A DNA stretch of 5,755 bases from Geobacter sp. UBA4074 (lineage in GTDB: Bacteria; Desulfobacterota; Desulfuromonadia; Geobacterales; Pseudopelobacteraceae): positions 1 to 5,755 of the forward strand of contig DFYU01000127.1 of NCBI GenBank assembly GCA_002383415.1, given 5' to 3'. The notes beneath the pieces are model-generated. The model saw only the letters and a list, made by a program, of their open reading frames with translations. It was not told the origin of the DNA and made no database searches. This document shows positions 1 through 5,755 of the stretch, piece by piece; position 1 is the first letter of the stretch, and each line of letters begins with the position of its first letter. Made by a program: the position numbers and the translations under genes.

Positions 1-824
1 GTGCACTTGCGAATAGAATCTACCTCATCCTTGAAGACTTTCATTATCTCAGCACAGAAACACAGAAAGATTTTTCTGTTGCTCTAAAAGCATTTCATGA
101 AGAGTCAAGTTATTGTTTTATAATCATCGGCGTATGGTTAGAAGAGAATAGGCTTACTGTATATAATGGAGACCTGTCAGGCAGAATAGTTTCTATCGAT
201 GCCGATAAATGGGAGGAGTCAGAATTAAGAAAAGTAGTTGAATCAGGAGAGATATTGTTGAATGTGAAGCTTTCAGATGATTTCATAACTGAACTGATAA
301 AAGACTGCTACGGCAGTGTATATATACTTCAGGAAGCCTGTTATAGATGCTGCATTAAGTATGGAATTAATCAAACATTAGATACAAAAATTGTAATTGG
401 TACAGCAAATGATGCAGATGAAATGGTAACAGCTGTTGTAGATCAACAGACTGGTAGATTTAACTCCTTTATCACACAATTTGCAGAGGGCTTTCAGACC
501 ACGACTTTAGAAATGTACAAGTGGCTTCTACTCCCCGTATTAAAAGCCTCGATAGAGGATCTTCGCCGCGGCCTTAAATATTCAGACATAAGAAAAGCGC
601 TTGAAGAAAACCACCCTCAAAAAGGAGAATTAAATCCTGGCAACGTAACCCAGGCTTTACAATCCTGTGCCGCCCTCCAGGTAAAAAAAGACTTGAAGCC
701 GTTGGTATTAGATTATGATCAAACCAATTTACGACTGAGAGTCGTTGATAGTGGTTTTCTGATTTGGCTGAATAAGCAAAATCGAAATGACCTTCTTCTG
801 CTTGCTGGATTACCAGTGGCCTAA
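1..824 (+). CDS. AAA+/STAND-like ATPase with C-terminal winged-helix-like region, 5'-truncated
   Basis: The reading frame is open from base 3 to the TAG... stop region ending at 824 (stop TAA at 822-824), giving 273 visible residues. The start and Walker A lie outside the window. A TTG at 255 could be read as a start, but the same frame continues upstream with sensible protein, so I reject it. Visible residues 6-15 (IYLILEDFHY, after an Arg) look like a Walker B strand with an acidic pair. Residues 39-50 (FIIIGVWLEENR) fit a sensor-1 strand. Residues 58-64 contain a GR that could be an arginine finger. Residues 95-120 resemble an AAA lid helix bundle with a GS pair. Residues about 180-256 look like a winged helix, as in Orc1/Cdc6-like and some STAND ATPases. 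There is no signal peptide or membrane segment, so it is probably cytoplasmic. The gene is much more AT-rich than everything downstream, which suggests transfer. The ATPase fold is inferred from motif shape; cellular role and substrate are unknown. A defence, mobile-element or regulatory ATPase are all possible. Confidence 0.7.
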   Translation, partial: ALANRIYLILEDFHYLSTETQKDFSVALKAFHEESSYCFIIIGVWLEENRLTVYNGDLSGRIVSIDADKWEESELRKVVESGEILLNVKLSDDFITELIKDCYGSVYILQEACYRCCIKYGINQTLDTKIVIGTANDADEMVTAVVDQQTGRFNSFITQFAEGFQTTTLEMYKWLLLPVLKASIEDLRRGLKYSDIRKALEENHPQKGELNPGNVTQALQSCAALQVKKDLKPLVLDYDQTNLRLRVVDSGFLIWLNKQNRNDLLLLAGLPVA

Positions 825-842
825 TACCGACATAGACGCTGA

Positions 843-867
843 CGCGGCAGAATAAAACTCTGCCGCG
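843..867 (+). terminator. Perfect 9-bp stem-loop after the ATPase gene, possible terminator
   Basis: CGCGGCAGA (843-851) pairs perfectly with TCTGCCGCG (859-867) around the 7-base loop ATAAAAC. It starts 18 bases after the upstream stop codon, where a terminator is expected. No T-run follows on the plus strand, so it is not a classical Rho-independent terminator. It could act with Rho, protect the 3' end of the mRNA, or be a plain inverted repeat. Its GC-rich arms resemble the downstream DNA more than the AT-rich gene before it. Confidence 0.5.
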
Positions 868-963
868 CAGGTCATGCCGAGCCGCCTTTAAAATGAAGAA
901 CTCTTCTCACCTGTTCAAGCCCCTACCCCCCCGACGATACACGCACCACCGTTTGACCGCCTA

Positions 964-991
964 TAGACAGCAGCCGGTTTTGCTGTAGTAT
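964..991 (+). promoter_or_regulatory. Possible sigma-70 promoter for pfkA-corA
   Basis: TAGACA (964-969) matches the -35 consensus at 5 of 6 positions. After a 16-base spacer, TAGTAT (986-991) matches the -10 at 4 of 6. Transcription would begin near 998, leaving a leader of about 35 bases before the pfkA start, with AGGAG at 1021-1025 inside it. A TTGACC at 953-958 is a competing -35, but no good -10 sits 16-18 bases after it. This is a consensus match only. Confidence 0.4.
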
Positions 992-1032
992 TACACAGTC
1001 ACGACACACCCGCTCCAGCAAGGAGATGCACC

Positions 1033-1992
1033 ATGAAACGTCTGGCCATTTTGACTAGCGGCGGCGACAGCTCCGGCATGAACGCCACCATCCGGGCCGC
1101 GGCCCGCACTGCCCTCTCGAAAAACGTGGAGATGATCGGCTACCGCAAGGGCTACGCCGGGCTGGTGAAGAACGACTTCATCCCCTTGGACACCATGGCG
1201 GTGGCCGGCATCCTGCAGCGGGGCGGCACCTTCCTGCAGTCGGCCCGTTGCCAGGAGTTCCGCACCGAGGAGGGCCGCAAAAAGGCCCTGGACAACCTGA
1301 TGCGTGAGGGAGTGGAAGGCCTGATCGTGGTGGGGGGCGACGGCTCGCTGAACGGCGCATTGGCGCTGGACCGGCTGGGCTTCCCGGTGATCGGCATCCC
1401 GGCCAGCATCGACAACGACATCCCGTTCACCGACATGTCGCTGGGGGTGGACACGGCCCTCAACAATATTATCTACGCCGTGGATTGCATCAAGGATACC
1501 GCCTCCTCCCACGACCGGGCCTTTATCGTCGAGGTGATGGGACGCGGTTCCGGCTACCTGGCCTCCACCGCTGCCGTTGCCACCGGCGCCGAGTTCGCCA
1601 TTGTACCGGAGGTGGAGTTCGACCTGTCGGAGATGTGCGTTCAGTTGCGCCAACGGCACCAGGAAGGCCGCAATAACGCCATTATCCTGATGGCCGAAGG
1701 GGCCGGTCAGGCCCACGAGCTGGCTGCCGGCATCAAGGATGCCATCGGTTTCGAGGTACGGGTGACCGTGTTGGGGCACTACCAGCGCGGCGGTTCGCCC
1801 ACCGTGTTCGACCGGCTGCTGGGCAGCCGCTACGGCAAGCGGGCTGTGGAACTATTGCTCTCCGGCACCAAGGGAGTGATGGTGGGGCTTTCTTGCCACG
1901 CCATGGTGACCACCCTGCTGGAGGCGGTGATCAAGGGCGAAAAGCGGCCCCAGGATGAGATCCTGAAGATGGCCGAGATATTGGGAATCTGA
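1033..1992 (+). CDS. pfkA: 6-phosphofructokinase (ATP-dependent type)
   Basis: This enzyme phosphorylates fructose 6-phosphate to fructose 1,6-bisphosphate in the cytoplasm, the committed step of glycolysis. The 319 residues are full length (E. coli PfkA has 320), and the key positions fall at the same numbers as in E. coli. Visible are the nucleotide loop SGGDSSGMNA (9-18), R72, GGDGS (101-105), the catalytic IDND (126-129, D127), R162, MGRGSGY (169-175), E222, R243, H249 and QRGGSP (251-256). G104 argues for ATP use, since pyrophosphate enzymes usually have Asp104 and Lys124; here residue 124 is Ala and 125 is Ser (PASIDND). Several residues that bind ADP or phosphoenolpyruvate in the E. 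coli effector site differ: R54 is Thr, R154 Lys, K211 Glu, K213 Arg and H215 Asn, while R21, R25 and E187 are kept. Allosteric control may therefore differ. The ATG start is supported by AGGAG 7 bases upstream. corA follows after 2 bases, implying one operon. Confidence 0.95.
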   Translation: MKRLAILTSGGDSSGMNATIRAAARTALSKNVEMIGYRKGYAGLVKNDFIPLDTMAVAGILQRGGTFLQSARCQEFRTEEGRKKALDNLMREGVEGLIVVGGDGSLNGALALDRLGFPVIGIPASIDNDIPFTDMSLGVDTALNNIIYAVDCIKDTASSHDRAFIVEVMGRGSGYLASTAAVATGAEFAIVPEVEFDLSEMCVQLRQRHQEGRNNAIILMAEGAGQAHELAAGIKDAIGFEVRVTVLGHYQRGGSPTVFDRLLGSRYGKRAVELLLSGTKGVMVGLSCHAMVTTLLEAVIKGEKRPQDEILKMAEILGI

Positions 1993-1994
1993 CC

Positions 1995-3068
1995 ATGCGA
2001 CACGCCAAGCGGGTATTTCGCAGCCGTTCAGCCAAGGAGGGCTTGCCGCCCGGCACGCTGGTTCATATCGGCGAAACCAGGACCGCCGCCCCCCAGGTCA
2101 GCCTGTTTGAGTATGGTGAATGGGGTGTCCGCGAACAGACCTTCGACAGGGCCGACTCAACGCTGCCACCCCACCGCGAGGATGCGGTTACCTGGGTGGA
2201 TGTGGAAGGGGTCCATCAGGTAGAAACCATCCGCAGCCTGGGTGAGTGCCACAACCTGCACCCGCTGGTGCTGGAGGATATCGTCAGCACCGTGCAACGC
2301 CCCAAGGTAGAGGATTACGACGACTACCTGTTCGTGGTGGTGCGGATGCTGTTGCCGCTGGAACAGGGAGACTTTGCCGCCGAGCAGGTCAGCATGGTGC
2401 TGGGCAAGGGCTACCTGTTCACCTTTCAGGAAGGGATTCGGGGTGATGCCTTTGAGGCGGTGCGGGAGCGGATTAGGGGCGCCAAGGGCAAGATACGCAG
2501 CATGGGGGCCGATTACCTGGCCTACACCCTGCTGGATGCCATCATCGACCGCTATTTTACGGTGTTGGAGGGGTTTGGCGAACGGTTGACCAGTATCGAG
2601 GAGGATATCGCACTGCATCCGCAACCACGGGTGCTGGTGCAGCTGAATGAACTGAAAAAAGAGGTCATCTACCTGCGCAAGGCGGTCTGGCCACTGCGGG
2701 AGGTGTTGTCGTTCCTGGAGCGTGACGATACCGAACTGATCAACGATACCACCCGCATCTACCTGCGGGACGTCCACGACCATACCGTGCAGGCCATCGA
2801 TACGGTGGAGACCTACCGCGACCTGCTGGCCGGTATGCTTGACCTGTACCTGTCAAGCCTCAGCAACCGCACCAACGAGATCATGAAGTTTCTGACCGTG
2901 ATCGGCACCATCTTCATGCCGCTGACCTTTATCGTCGGCCTGTACGGCATGAACTTCAGGCATATGCCGGAACTGGAATGGCCCTACGGCTACTATCTGG
3001 TGCTGCTGATCATGGCCCTGCTGTCGCTGGCCATGGTTGTATACTTCCGCCGCCGCAAGTGGTTATAA
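1995..3068 (+). CDS. corA: Magnesium/cobalt transport protein CorA
   Basis: CorA forms a homopentameric inner-membrane channel for Mg2+ and Co2+, gated by divalent ions bound in its large cytoplasmic domain. The 357 residues match family length (Thermotoga maritima CorA has 351), and the whole protein resembles that homologue. The N-terminal region has GLPPGTLVHIGE (16-27). HPLVLEDI (89-96) contains D95, and the segment RDVHDH (258-263) contains D259; these match the Thermotoga regulatory metal-site residues D89 and D253. A long helix-rich stalk follows. Transmembrane segment 1 spans about 298-317 and ends in the signature YGMNF (317-321), followed by the MPEL periplasmic loop (324-327). Segment 2 spans about 333-350, before the basic tail RRRKWL. 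The start is 2 bases after the pfkA stop, with only a weak GGGAA (1983-1987) as ribosome site, so translational coupling is likely. The pairing with pfkA could reflect demand for Mg-ATP, but that is inference. Confidence 0.96.
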   Translation: MRHAKRVFRSRSAKEGLPPGTLVHIGETRTAAPQVSLFEYGEWGVREQTFDRADSTLPPHREDAVTWVDVEGVHQVETIRSLGECHNLHPLVLEDIVSTVQRPKVEDYDDYLFVVVRMLLPLEQGDFAAEQVSMVLGKGYLFTFQEGIRGDAFEAVRERIRGAKGKIRSMGADYLAYTLLDAIIDRYFTVLEGFGERLTSIEEDIALHPQPRVLVQLNELKKEVIYLRKAVWPLREVLSFLERDDTELINDTTRIYLRDVHDHTVQAIDTVETYRDLLAGMLDLYLSSLSNRTNEIMKFLTVIGTIFMPLTFIVGLYGMNFRHMPELEWPYGYYLVLLIMALLSLAMVVYFRRRKWL

Positions 3069-3338
3069 CTAGCCGTAGATCGAGAAGCGTGATACCTTTT
3101 GCGAGCCCAGCAAAGCAGCCTTCTCTCGTGCTGAAACCGCCTGCGAGCGCTGCGGCTGTTCCGCTGACGCTGCCACCGAAAGCGTTACCCGGTCCTCCGG
3201 CAGACTGACAGGCCTGCCCTGCCCCTGCGGCGGCTGCCGCTTACGGGACGGCGTTTCATCATCGTGCCGCCCCACCTGCCGTAAAACGGCAGTCGGTTCA
3301 GCCTGGGGCGCTGGTCGTATCAGGGCGGTTGTTGCCAT
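3069..3338 (-). CDS. Small hypothetical protein, probably disordered
   Basis: I do not recognise this 89-residue protein. The ATG at 3338 is chosen because an excellent ribosome site, AGGTGGTGA (3352-3344 on the minus strand), lies 5 bases upstream. GTG codons at 3350 and 3347 are in frame but lie inside that site. The protein is rich in Pro, Gln, Arg and Ala, has no membrane segment or signal peptide, and looks disordered. Two parts stand out: PEDRVTLS near residues 47-54, a pattern also seen in small flagellar-type proteins such as FlgM and in N-termini of other Geobacter proteins, and a C-terminus ending SRFSIYG. The stop (TAG, 3071-3069) directly abuts the corA stop, so the genes converge without overlap. 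The start is 36 bases from the tilS start, in divergent orientation. In favour of a real gene: no plus-strand gene occupies the space, and the ribosome site is strong. Against: it is short and without a known domain. Confidence 0.55.
   Translation of the reverse strand: MATTALIRPAPQAEPTAVLRQVGRHDDETPSRKRQPPQGQGRPVSLPEDRVTLSVAASAEQPQRSQAVSAREKAALLGSQKVSRFSIYG
3276..3292. repeat. Inverted repeat CTGCCG-TAAAA-CGGCAG
   Basis: Two perfect 6-base arms (3276-3281 and 3287-3292) flank a 5-base loop. It lies inside the small minus-strand gene, near its 5' end. No T-run follows on either strand, so it does not look like a terminator. Arms and A-rich loop resemble the stem-loop at 843-867. It could be an mRNA hairpin or chance in GC-rich DNA. 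Confidence 0.4.
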
Positions 3339-3343
3339 GCTTG

Positions 3344-3352
3344 TCACCACCT
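3344..3352 (-). promoter_or_regulatory. Strong ribosome binding site of the small minus-strand gene
   Basis: Read on the minus strand this is AGGTGGTGA, close to the anti-Shine-Dalgarno complement, with 5 bases before the ATG at 3338. It decides the start codon and is the best single argument that the small gene is translated. Confidence 0.5.
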
Positions 3353-3375
3353 ATCAGGTCTATCACTAGCTATCA
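3351..3375. repeat. Three CTATCA direct repeats in the divergent start region
   Basis: CTATCA occurs at 3351-3356, 3360-3365 and 3370-3375, so the copies begin 9 and 10 bases apart, about one helical turn. They fill most of the 36 bases between the start of the small minus-strand gene and that of tilS. The third copy ends on the A of the tilS ATG. They could be an operator or a simple local duplication. tilS has no strong ribosome site here; the nearest candidate, CAGGT (3355-3359), is too far away. Confidence 0.4.
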
Positions 3376-4787
3376 TGTCCCAGCACAGCCTGCATACATC
3401 TGTCGCAAACGTCATCCGGGACCGAAACCTGGCTACTCCGGGGGACTGTCTGATCGTGGCCGTTTCCGGCGGTGCCGATTCGGTGGCCCTGCTTGATCTG
3501 CTGGCCACCCTCCCCTGCTATTCTTTTCGGCTGATTGTGGCCCATCTGAACCATTTGTTGCGCGGGCCGGAAAGCGATGGCGACGAACGATTCGTGGCCG
3601 AGCTGGCGGCACGCTATAACCTGCCCTGCGCAATCAGGCGGGTGGATGTACGCAGCCTGGCCAGCCAGCAGCGTCAATCCCTGGAAGAGGCTGGCCGGGA
3701 GGCCCGCTACGCCTTTTTTCATGAACTGCGGCAACAGCACCAGGCTGCGGCCATTGCCCTTGCCCACCACGCCGACGACCAGGCCGAGACGCTGCTGCTG
3801 CGCCTGTTGCGCGGCGCCGGCACCAGTGGCCTGGCGGCCATGGCACACCGCACCGATCAGGCCATCATCCGCCCCCTGCTTGGGCTGCATCGTGATGAAC
3901 TGCGCGCCTATCTTGCCAACCACGGCATCCCGTTCCGCGAAGATGCCAGCAACCAGGACCGCTCCTTCCTGCGCAACCGGATACGTCTTGAACTGCTGCC
4001 ACTGCTGGCCAGCTACAACCCGGCCATCAGCGAACGGCTGGCCGCCACCGCCGATCTGCTGGCAGATGATGAACGACTGCTGGAACAGCTCACCCGGCAG
4101 GAGTGGGACCGGCTGGGAAGCACACAGACCGGCTGGGCGACCTTACAGCGCGGGCCACTCCTGGGGCAGCCGCTGGGCCTGCGTCTCCGCCTCTACCGAT
4201 ATGCCATCGCCATGGCCAGCGGCGACCTGCGTCGCATCGAGCGCAAGCACTGCCTCGCACTCGACGCCCTGCTGCTCGGGGGGCAAAGCGGGGCACGGGT
4301 AGCCCTGCCCAAGGGGTTAACCGGCCTGCTCAGCGCCGACCATCTGCTGGTGGCCCGCCATGAGCTGCTGCGTCTTCCGCCGGTGGCATCGCTCACGATT
4401 GCGGGGCCAGGTTGTTATGAGCTGGGCAACGGGCTGCAGATGCTGGTGGAGCAGGCGTCAGCACCGGCAGACTGGCAGGCGCTGCCGCCACACATCAGCT
4501 ATGTTGATCCCAGCCAGGCTCCCTTTCCCTGGGAGCTGCGTGCTGCCCGTCCCGCTGAACGCATGCAACTGCTGGGAATGGATGGCAGCCGCCCGGTACG
4601 GGACATTCTGGCGGATGCGAAAGTCCCCCGCCATCTCCGCCCCTGTCTGCCGTTACTGCTGTACGAGGGTAACCCGCTCTGGCTGGCGCCGTTGCGCCGC
4701 TCGCGACTGGCCTTAGTGCCATCCGGCCAGTCCGGCGCTCTGCGCCTGACGCTGCTTGGACGGGAGCAACTGCCCCTGTTCCCCTAG
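3375..4787 (+). CDS. tilS: tRNA(Ile)-lysidine synthetase TilS
   Basis: TilS attaches lysine to cytidine 34 of the CAU-anticodon tRNA-Ile using ATP, so that the tRNA reads AUA and is charged with isoleucine. It is cytoplasmic and normally essential. The 470 residues fit the long, E. coli-like form. The N-terminal PP-loop ATPase domain has SGGADS (31-36), HLNHLLRG (57-64) with SDGDERF (67-73), GREARYAFF (107-115) and AHHADDQAET (130-139). DASNQD (190-195) and FLRNRIR (198-204) follow, leading to LLPLL. The middle part (about 215-330) is helical. The C-terminal domain (about 385-445) has the pattern WELRAARPAERM, then a DILADAKVP stretch and PLWLAPLRRSR. ATG at 3375 is the only sensible start nearby: no ATG, GTG or TTG lies in frame just upstream, and the motifs begin 30 residues in. 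Its ribosome site is weak. ftsH follows after 119 bases in the same direction, a tilS-ftsH order common in bacteria. Confidence 0.95.
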   Translation: MSQHSLHTSVANVIRDRNLATPGDCLIVAVSGGADSVALLDLLATLPCYSFRLIVAHLNHLLRGPESDGDERFVAELAARYNLPCAIRRVDVRSLASQQRQSLEEAGREARYAFFHELRQQHQAAAIALAHHADDQAETLLLRLLRGAGTSGLAAMAHRTDQAIIRPLLGLHRDELRAYLANHGIPFREDASNQDRSFLRNRIRLELLPLLASYNPAISERLAATADLLADDERLLEQLTRQEWDRLGSTQTGWATLQRGPLLGQPLGLRLRLYRYAIAMASGDLRRIERKHCLALDALLLGGQSGARVALPKGLTGLLSADHLLVARHELLRLPPVASLTIAGPGCYELGNGLQMLVEQASAPADWQALPPHISYVDPSQAPFPWELRAARPAERMQLLGMDGSRPVRDILADAKVPRHLRPCLPLLLYEGNPLWLAPLRRSRLALVPSGQSGALRLTLLGREQLPLFP

Positions 4788-4821
4788 CAGGCATGGTATA
4801 CATCCGCTTAAAACCCTTGTC

Positions 4822-4829
4822 CCACGTGG
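4822..4829. promoter_or_regulatory. CCACGTGG palindrome upstream of ftsH
   Basis: This perfect 8-base palindrome lies in the 119-base tilS-ftsH gap, 77 bases before the ftsH start. A TTGTCC (4817-4822) overlaps it and could be a -35 element, with TGTTAT (4838-4843) as a weak -10 after a short 15-base spacer. A protein bound to the palindrome would then compete with RNA polymerase. An AT-rich run with six T (4843-4848) follows. I see no clear heat-shock sigma-32 promoter. Eight bases is short, so the regulatory role is tentative. Confidence 0.3.
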
Positions 4830-4893
4830 ATAAGATATGTTATTTTTTCCCAATTTAACGCACCCAAGAGACTAGACCACCTTAACTGCTTAG

Positions 4894-4899
4894 TGGAGG
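4894..4899 (+). promoter_or_regulatory. Ribosome binding site fixing the TTG start of ftsH
   Basis: TGGAGG lies 7 bases before the TTG at 4907, ideal spacing. Upstream CCAC (4877-4880) can pair with GTGG (4893-4896), with TAA-TTA pairing inside across a 2-base bulge and a 4-base loop. This would partly hide the site, but the stem is weak. Confidence 0.7.
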
Positions 4900-4906
4900 C
4901 TTACCC

Positions 4907-5755
4907 TTGAACCAGTTCTATAAAAATCTCGCCCTCTGGCTGGTCATCAGCCTGATGATGATCATGTTGTTCAACATGTTTCAGAAACCGCGCCAGACCG
5001 AGGACAAGCTCAGCTTCAGCGAGTTTATGACCCTGATTGACGACGGCAAGGTCAGCAGTGTTACCCTGCAGGGCAACGACGTGACCGGCAAATACACGGC
5101 CAAGGACGGCAAGGAGAAGCAGTACCGCACCTATAAACCGACCTTTGACGCCGATCTGACCCAAAAACTGCTGGAGAAGAAGATCACCATCCAGGCCAAG
5201 CCGGAGGAGGAGCGCTTCTCCTGGTTCTCCCTGTTCATCTCCTGGTTCCCGCTGCTCTTGCTGGTGGGCATCTGGATCTTCTTCATGCGCCAGATGCAGG
5301 GGGGCGGGAAGGGCGGCGCGTTCTCGTTCGGCAAGAGCCGGGCACGCCTGCTTGATGAAAACACCAATCCGGTGACCTTTGCCGACGTGGCGGGTTGCGA
5401 CGAGGCCAAGGAAGAGGTGGCTGAATTGGTCGATTTCTTGAAAGATCCGACCCGATTCCAGAAATTGGGCGGCCATATTCCGCGCGGCGTGCTGATGGTC
5501 GGTCCGCCCGGAACCGGTAAAACTTTGCTGGCGCGCTCGATTGCGGGTGAGGCCAAGGTGCCGTTCTACAGCATCTCGGGTTCGGATTTCGTCGAAATGT
5601 TCGTCGGCGTCGGTGCCGCGCGGGTGCGCGACATGTTCGAGCAGGCGAAGAAGAGTTCACCCTGCATCATTTTCATCGACGAACTGGACGCGGTCGGCCG
5701 CCAGCGTGGCGCAGGCCTGGGCGGCGGTAACGACGAGCGCGAGCAGACCCTGAAC
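4907..5755 (+). CDS. ftsH: ATP-dependent zinc metalloprotease FtsH, 3'-truncated
   Basis: FtsH is a hexameric inner-membrane AAA+ protease that unfolds and degrades damaged membrane proteins and some regulators. The visible 283 codons run to the last base of the window; the rest of the AAA+ module and the zinc protease domain (HEXXH) lie beyond it. The start is TTG: the protein from there begins MNQFYKNLALWLV, a normal FtsH N-terminus, and TGGAGG sits 7 bases upstream. Transmembrane segments are at about 7-25 and 108-127, with the periplasmic domain between. The linker has RQMQGGGKGG (128-137) and FGKSRAR (141-147). The AAA+ domain shows Walker A GPPGTGKT (199-206), the pore loop MFVGVG (231-236, F232), Walker B IIFIDE (254-259) and the RGAGLGGGNDEREQTLN stretch. 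FIDELD, ARSIAG and GHIPRG vary slightly from the more usual FIDEID, ARAIAG and GRIPRG. The first half looks Geobacter-like; from about residue 150 it resembles beta- or gammaproteobacterial FtsH, with a change in codon use. Confidence 0.95.
   Translation, partial: MNQFYKNLALWLVISLMMIMLFNMFQKPRQTEDKLSFSEFMTLIDDGKVSSVTLQGNDVTGKYTAKDGKEKQYRTYKPTFDADLTQKLLEKKITIQAKPEEERFSWFSLFISWFPLLLLVGIWIFFMRQMQGGGKGGAFSFGKSRARLLDENTNPVTFADVAGCDEAKEEVAELVDFLKDPTRFQKLGGHIPRGVLMVGPPGTGKTLLARSIAGEAKVPFYSISGSDFVEMFVGVGAARVRDMFEQAKKSSPCIIFIDELDAVGRQRGAGLGGGNDEREQTLN

Noticed and set aside
255..257. TTG as start of the ATPase gene
   Set aside because: The frame is open and protein-like back to base 3, including the Walker B-like strand, so this is an internal Leu codon.
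991..1779. Long 262-codon frame on the minus strand
   Set aside because: It lies opposite pfkA, whose motifs are complete. The His/Gly/Ala-rich translation shows no domain and is typical of a GC-rich antisense shadow.
2157..2783. 208-codon minus-strand frame opposite corA
   Set aside because: corA is intact on the plus strand; the antisense translation is low complexity with no recognisable motif.
2978..3208. 76-codon plus-strand frame across the corA end
   Set aside because: It overlaps the corA C-terminus out of frame and has no ribosome site; the minus-strand small gene explains the gap better.
3329..3357. TTGTTG-17-TATCAG as a tilS promoter
   Set aside because: Only 3 of 6 and 4 of 6 consensus matches, and the implied leader would be about 10 bases without a ribosome site.
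3366..3923. 185-codon minus-strand frame opposite the start of tilS
   Set aside because: It covers the PP-loop domain of a clear tilS gene and shows no domain of its own.
3577..4302. 241-codon plus-strand frame inside tilS
   Set aside because: It is out of frame with tilS and yields a Cys/Trp/Pro-rich translation typical of a shifted frame.
4901..5476. 191-codon minus-strand frame at the right end
   Set aside because: It is antisense to ftsH, which is supported by membrane segments, Walker motifs and a good ribosome site.

Overview
The window looks like a chromosomal segment from a Gram-negative bacterium, most likely in or near the Geobacterales (Desulfuromonadota). This rests on the neighbouring tilS and ftsH genes and the Geobacter-like N-terminus of FtsH, recalled from memory and not searched. 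Two base compositions meet in it. The first ~830 bases are AT-rich (42 G+C in the first 120 bases by hand count). The rest is GC-rich (40 of 60 at 1081-1140).

Layout: (1) 1-824 holds the 3' part of an AT-rich gene for an AAA+/STAND-like ATPase with a C-terminal winged-helix-like region. It reads as accessory DNA. (2) 825-1032 is non-coding. It holds a perfect 9-bp stem-loop and a plausible promoter and ribosome binding site for the next gene. (3) 1033-3068 is a tight two-gene unit: pfkA (6-phosphofructokinase) and corA (Mg2+/Co2+ channel), 2 bases apart. (4) 3069-3338, on the minus strand, is a probable small gene of unknown function. Its stop abuts the corA stop, and its start lies 36 bases from the tilS start. 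(5) 3375-4787 is tilS (tRNA-Ile lysidine synthetase). (6) 4788-4906 is a short leader with a CCACGTGG palindrome and a strong Shine-Dalgarno. (7) 4907 to the window end is the first 283 codons of ftsH, starting at TTG and still open at the window edge.

The core genes are housekeeping: glycolysis, divalent cation uptake, tRNA decoding and membrane protein quality control. I do not see a clear new multi-gene system. The points most worth a second look are the AT-rich ATPase at the left edge, the small minus-strand gene in the corA-tilS gap, and an ftsH whose codon use and protein character change near residue 150, as if two lineages were joined there. PfkA also has an altered allosteric site.
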